Of a stretch of 64,000 nt of DNA, positions 60,546-64,000 are shown piece by piece. Numbering within the stretch: position 1 is the first letter of the stretch; the number at the start of each line of letters is the position of its first letter. A model generated the notes under the pieces. That model was not told the origin of the DNA. It made no database searches and saw only the letters and a program-made list of their open reading frames with translations. The stretch is from Coffea arabica (Eukaryota > Streptophyta > Magnoliopsida > Gentianales > Rubiaceae), in the NCBI RefSeq assembly GCF_036785885.1, contig NC_092327.1, positions 17,502,001 through 17,566,000 of the forward strand, written 5' to 3'. Position numbers and translations under genes: made by a program.

Positions 60546-61071
60546 CTCAATTAATGGGTTCCAGTTAGGACGTTCGTGGCAGCATACGAGGAGTCAGTCT
60601 GGCTGGAGTGTATGCATCGGACGCGACCTTTTGGTTGCCATTTACCCCGCCGGACCTGTCTGCCAAATCTGTGCTAGCGACTTCTGGAAGCTGGTTGACG
60701 ACCCATTACAGGTACGAACTAACCCTCACTGTTTATCACTGTGGAATCTCCTTTGCTCTGCGATGAACGTCCGTCAATTTACGATGTACGTGTACTTCAT
60801 GACTGTTCATGTTCCCTTGCTATCGGTGTATTGTTACGGTTCGGATGAATTAATCGTATTGACAGATACGTTGGTCGGGTTGTAAAATTGTTTCGGATGA
60901 GAGTTTTTTGATGACAGAATGTTGCGTCGTTTGCAGGAGAAGTCGCCACTTTCCCATTTCTGTTCGTTTATCACTACGGTTAGTCGGTCTCCCAGAAACT
61001 GTTTGAAATAACTACCAATGATCAGTAAAAGGATTCACTCAACTGTGCCCAATAAAAGGAGTTAACCGGAC

Positions 61072-62307
61072 ATGGCCAACGAACAAAAAGGGAGTTCAAG
61101 AACCTCCATCCTCTCCCTTCAACCCGAGGTGCTATCCGAGGTGCTTGCACGTGTCGTATCTTCTTCATCCACTGATCTTTTCCGGGCAAAACTATGGTTC
61201 GTTCTGCTATTGATGATACAAACAGGAAGAGGTGTATTCTTGTTTGACATGTGCTTTTCGTTTGAGTTTAATGGATCATTTCTCTTATTTTGCAGCTGTA
61301 AGTTGTTTTATGAAGTTTCGGAGGCAGACAATATTTACCAGCGGGTGTCACTCGACAAGTTTGAAATCGTTCCGTTGCAAAAAAATGACAAAGTGTCGAG
61401 GTTCTTGAAGAAGTGTAGAGAAAGCAAAAATCCAGAAGCCTTGTATCGAAAAGGAGTGGTAAGCATCGGGCCGATCTCCCATTTGCTTGAATATTCTGCC
61501 TTTTTATTTGAAGTTGCTAATGAACAATTTAGTGATGTACAGTAAATCTCCTGCTCAACGTTACGACAAGTTGGGTTGCTTTGGAACGTAAGACGCAATA
61601 AGTGGGAAAATTCGGTAATGTTTTAAATGGAATAGTAATGAACTAATATTCCATAAGCATACTTGAGTTACAAAATTTCTAGACTAAGCTCACATCATCT
61701 CTTTCATTTGAACTTCATTGTGATTTTGGTCTGCACACTTTACCTCCAAAAGATTGGCCTACAACAGGTTACTGCAGCTTTGGGCCCCAGTAAATAATTT
61801 TTGTCCCGCCGCCACTATTCCGCCTGCACATTTTAACTTTTTCGTTAATATTTCAATCAGTTTTACGTAAGACTGTAATATCAACCTTGCACTGCTTAGG
61901 TTGATTATTTTACGGACAAGCATGAGGACTCAGCATTGGAATGCCTAGAAGAAGCTGCCAATTCAGGCCATGCCGATGCTGCATATGCGTTGGGAATAAT
62001 TTACATCTTTGTTGGTGGGGATGAGTTAAAGCGCAAAGGTATGAGACTGCTGAGCGGGATGAAGAAATCCAGAATTCTGAAAGGCAGAGCGAAACTTTGC
62101 CGTGACAATTTGCGAGCACTGCTGAGGATGATATGGGTCAAGAATCCTGTGTTTCTAAACCCAACGCCCATTTGTTGTGCCATGACACATGAGAGGAAAA
62201 CATCTTCATGGCCTATGGATGCCGATGACGTGGAGGAGAGTACATGTGAAGGCTGCGCTTACGATGAAGAAATTGGAGCAATTTGTGCTGCCCTACCTTA
62301 TCGTTAG
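61072..62307 (+). CDS. F-box protein, At2g35280-like
   Basis: F-box proteins select substrates for SCF ubiquitin ligases. Three exons join in frame: 61072-61196, 61296-61458 and 61900-62307, with GT/AG introns in phases 2 and 0. The product is 231 residues. Residues 14-50 form the F-box (SLQPEVLSEVLARVVSSSSTDLFRAKL, continuing after intron 1 with CCKLFYEVSE). Next come VSLDKFEIVPL and a CRESKNPEALYRKG motif. Exon 3 has a Sel1/TPR-like helical repeat (ALECLEEAANSGHADAAYALG, IIYIFVGGDELKRKGMRLLS) and a C-terminal Cys pair (CEGCAYDEE) typical of this plant subfamily. It has no stop or frameshift and looks potentially functional. Because it lies between TIR-like ends and ~105-bp arrays, it may have been captured by a transposon or be a host gene invaded on both sides. 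Confidence 0.85.
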
Positions 62308-62691
62308 TGTATAAGATTGAATGTTAAGAACTCCTTTTACTGCACAAATGTGTCACCATCGTGTACAAATTAATTATGTTTGGCAACTGAATTGACCGCA
62401 CAAATGTGTCACCATCGTCGGAGGAGATTGGGCGGTAGTCTGCAGGGCTCGTTACGGTCTATATTTAGCAATGTACATATACACGTAAAAGTACCTTCAG
62501 TACATTACTGCATACATATGCAAACTCAACAAAACACCGTTGTAGAGAAAAGTGTATGAAAAGTAAGAATAAAGGATGATAGTTAGAAGGTAAAGAGGGA
62601 ACTCCTCAACAGTGATCTACGTGACGGATACTGTACTGAAGTGAGAAGTTTACTAACTACATAGGAAATGATGCTAGATTAGATTGAAAAA

Positions 62692-63315
62692 AAAATTTAT
62701 TTATGAAAAAAAGGGTACTCTGTTTTTATAATGGAGGAAAGTCATAAAGAGCTGGTCTTTTAAGAGAAAGTGATACTATACAGAATGTGACCATGATTTG
62801 ATTTATGAAATTATCCAAAGAAAATTTAGAATGATTTTGTCAATTTAATTAATTAATTATTATATATATTCATATAATGCATTATATAATTATGCTAATA
62901 TATTATATGGTACGAAGTATAGTATATATTTATTATAATGTTTAGTATGTATTAGTATACGTATAAGTAATAGGAATCATTATAATTATATAATATATTA
63001 TTACTATATACACATATATATTATAATTATATGCACATATAATATACATTTATAAAAATATTTTAAATATATAATATACTTTATACTCATATAATATATT
63101 AGTATAATTATACAATGCATAACATAAATATATATAATAATTATTTAATTAAATAAACAAAGTCATTCTAAAATTTCTTTGGATAATTTGATAATCCAAA
63201 TCGTGGTCACTTTCTGTAAAGTATCACTTTCTCGTAAAAGACCAGCTCTTTATGGCTTTCCTCCATTATAAGAACAGAGTACCCTTTTTTCATAAATAAA
63301 TTTATTTATCGGGTA
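62692..63315. repeat. Foldback: ~155-bp inverted arms with AT-rich spacer
   Basis: The left arm (62,692-62,850) and right arm (63,160-63,315) are inverted copies. They share GAAAGTGATACT/AGTATCACTTTC, CAGAATGTGACCATGATTTG against CAAATCGTGGTCACTTTCTG, and a ~105-bp repeat unit on each outer side. The ~310-bp spacer is almost only A and T. Confidence 0.8.
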
Positions 63316-63690
63316 AAATAAAAATAAAATCGATTTACAATAAAAGACCAGCTCTTTATGGCTTTCCTCCATTATAAGAACAGAGTACCCTTTTTTCCAT
63401 AAATAAATTTATTTATCAGGTAAAATAAAAATAAAATCGATTTACAATAAAAGACAAGCTCTTTATGGCTTTCCTCCATTATAAGAACGGAGTACCCTTT
63501 TTTTCATAACTAAATTTATTTATCGAAAAAAATAAAAATAAACTCGATTTACAATAAAAGACCAGCTCTTTATAGCTTTCCTTTATTATAAGAAAAGAGT
63601 ACCCATTTATTCATAAACAAATTTATTTATCGGATTAAAATGAAAATAAACAAGTTCTTGAATAAAATGCCAGCTCTTTTTGGCTTTCGT
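63241..63690 (+). repeat. Array of ~105-bp repeat, five units, most regular copy
   Basis: ACCAGCTCTTTATGGCTTTC starts units near 63,241, 63,347, 63,454, 63,561 and 63,668, with a 106-107-bp period. Units are very similar here, so this array is the youngest of the family. A right-end TIR sequence follows at 63,730-63,755. Confidence 0.85.
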
Positions 63691-63758
63691 CCATAAATTA
63701 TCCATTTTCTGATTTTTTCATAAGCTAATTCAGGGGAGGTTTCTGAAAGTATCCCTTA

Positions 63759-64000
63759 TAATATATGTGTATATAATATTAATAAATTATATAAATACAT
63801 AATTACATTTGTTATTATTAATAGATTGTAATATAACCCTTTGTAATTTGGCTTGCGCATAACCCGCTTCGGAATACACGCTCGAATACCGAATCGGGTT
63901 GATTTTCATTTGACTAAATCGGGTTTGCCTCCCCTCCACGCCCGTCCCCGCCTGATCAATTATCCCACAAAAAGCTTGTCTTTCTTGAATTTCGCATCGT
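63759..64000. other. AT-rich flank and unassigned end of window
   Basis: The first ~70 bp resemble the flank at 44,139 (AATATATATGTGTAT-like). The last 150 bp include a GC-richer block with CGGGTTGATTTTC and CCGCCTGATC words, possibly the end of another transposon. No gene. Confidence 0.35.

Larger units (their letters stand above)
59245..63755. mobile_element. Possible TIR element enclosing the F-box gene
   Basis: The left end is GGAATAATTTCAGAAACCTC (or its duplicate at 59082); the right end, reversed, is GGGATACTTTCAGAAACCTC. The two form an inverted pair like the ends of the 43169-44138 element. The right end is preceded, as there, by the ~105-bp array and a CATAAGCTAATTCAGGGGA segment. 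No matching target duplication was found (TTA on the right only), so the ends may belong to separate insertions. Confidence 0.35.

Noticed and set aside
1..64000. CRISPR arrays, tRNA or rRNA genes, bacterial operon features
   Set aside because: None seen; the window is plant nuclear DNA. Regular repeats here are minisatellites or transposon parts. A tRNA scan would be needed to exclude a degraded tRNA.

Overview
This is nuclear DNA of a dicot plant. It is AT-rich, its genes have short exons with GT/AG introns, and most of the window is retrotransposon and DNA-transposon remnants in several nested layers. The retrotransposon family that dominates resembles ones I associate with asterids, possibly Rubiaceae, but that is a weak guess.

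Layout. (1) 1-6.1 kb: two copies of a non-coding element with TGTGA...TCACA ends. (2) 6.1-10.1 kb: a ~165-bp direct repeat around Helitron-like DNA that holds a GC-ended hAT-type element. (3) 10.2-14.8 kb: a PIF/Harbinger-like TIR element (TTA duplications) containing a berberine-bridge-enzyme pseudogene and a hAT element, which itself carries a solo Copia-type LTR. (4) 16.0-27.1 kb: a stack of elements, each with its own 5-bp target-site duplication. It includes two inverted 761-bp LTRs with exchanged target duplications, the footprint of an LTR-mediated inversion. (5) 29.9-33.6 kb: an intact five-exon RopGEF (PRONE) gene on the minus strand, the clearest host gene. (6) 35-37.4 kb: a MITE, an LTR fragment and a 223-bp tandem duplication. 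(7) 37.8-63.8 kb: an unusual gene-bearing, transposon-like region. It holds a FAR1-type MULE transposase (+), a plant mobile domain gene (-), an unrecognised ORF (+), a GRF zinc-finger/transmembrane gene (-) and an intact F-box gene (+). A ~105-bp repeat family recurs through it on both strands.

How the genes relate. RopGEF is an ordinary signalling gene: it activates Rop GTPases at the plasma membrane. The genes of the 37.8-63.8 kb region belong to families often mobilised in plants. Four of the five carry only one or two disabling changes, and every nonsense codon could have come from a single C-to-T change. That suggests recently decayed, probably methylated mobile DNA. Inverted arrays of the ~105-bp repeat bracket the transposase and plant mobile domain genes, so a large MULE-like composite element is possible but unproven.

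All element ends and exon boundaries were read by eye. Family names for repeats without coding sequence are inferences.
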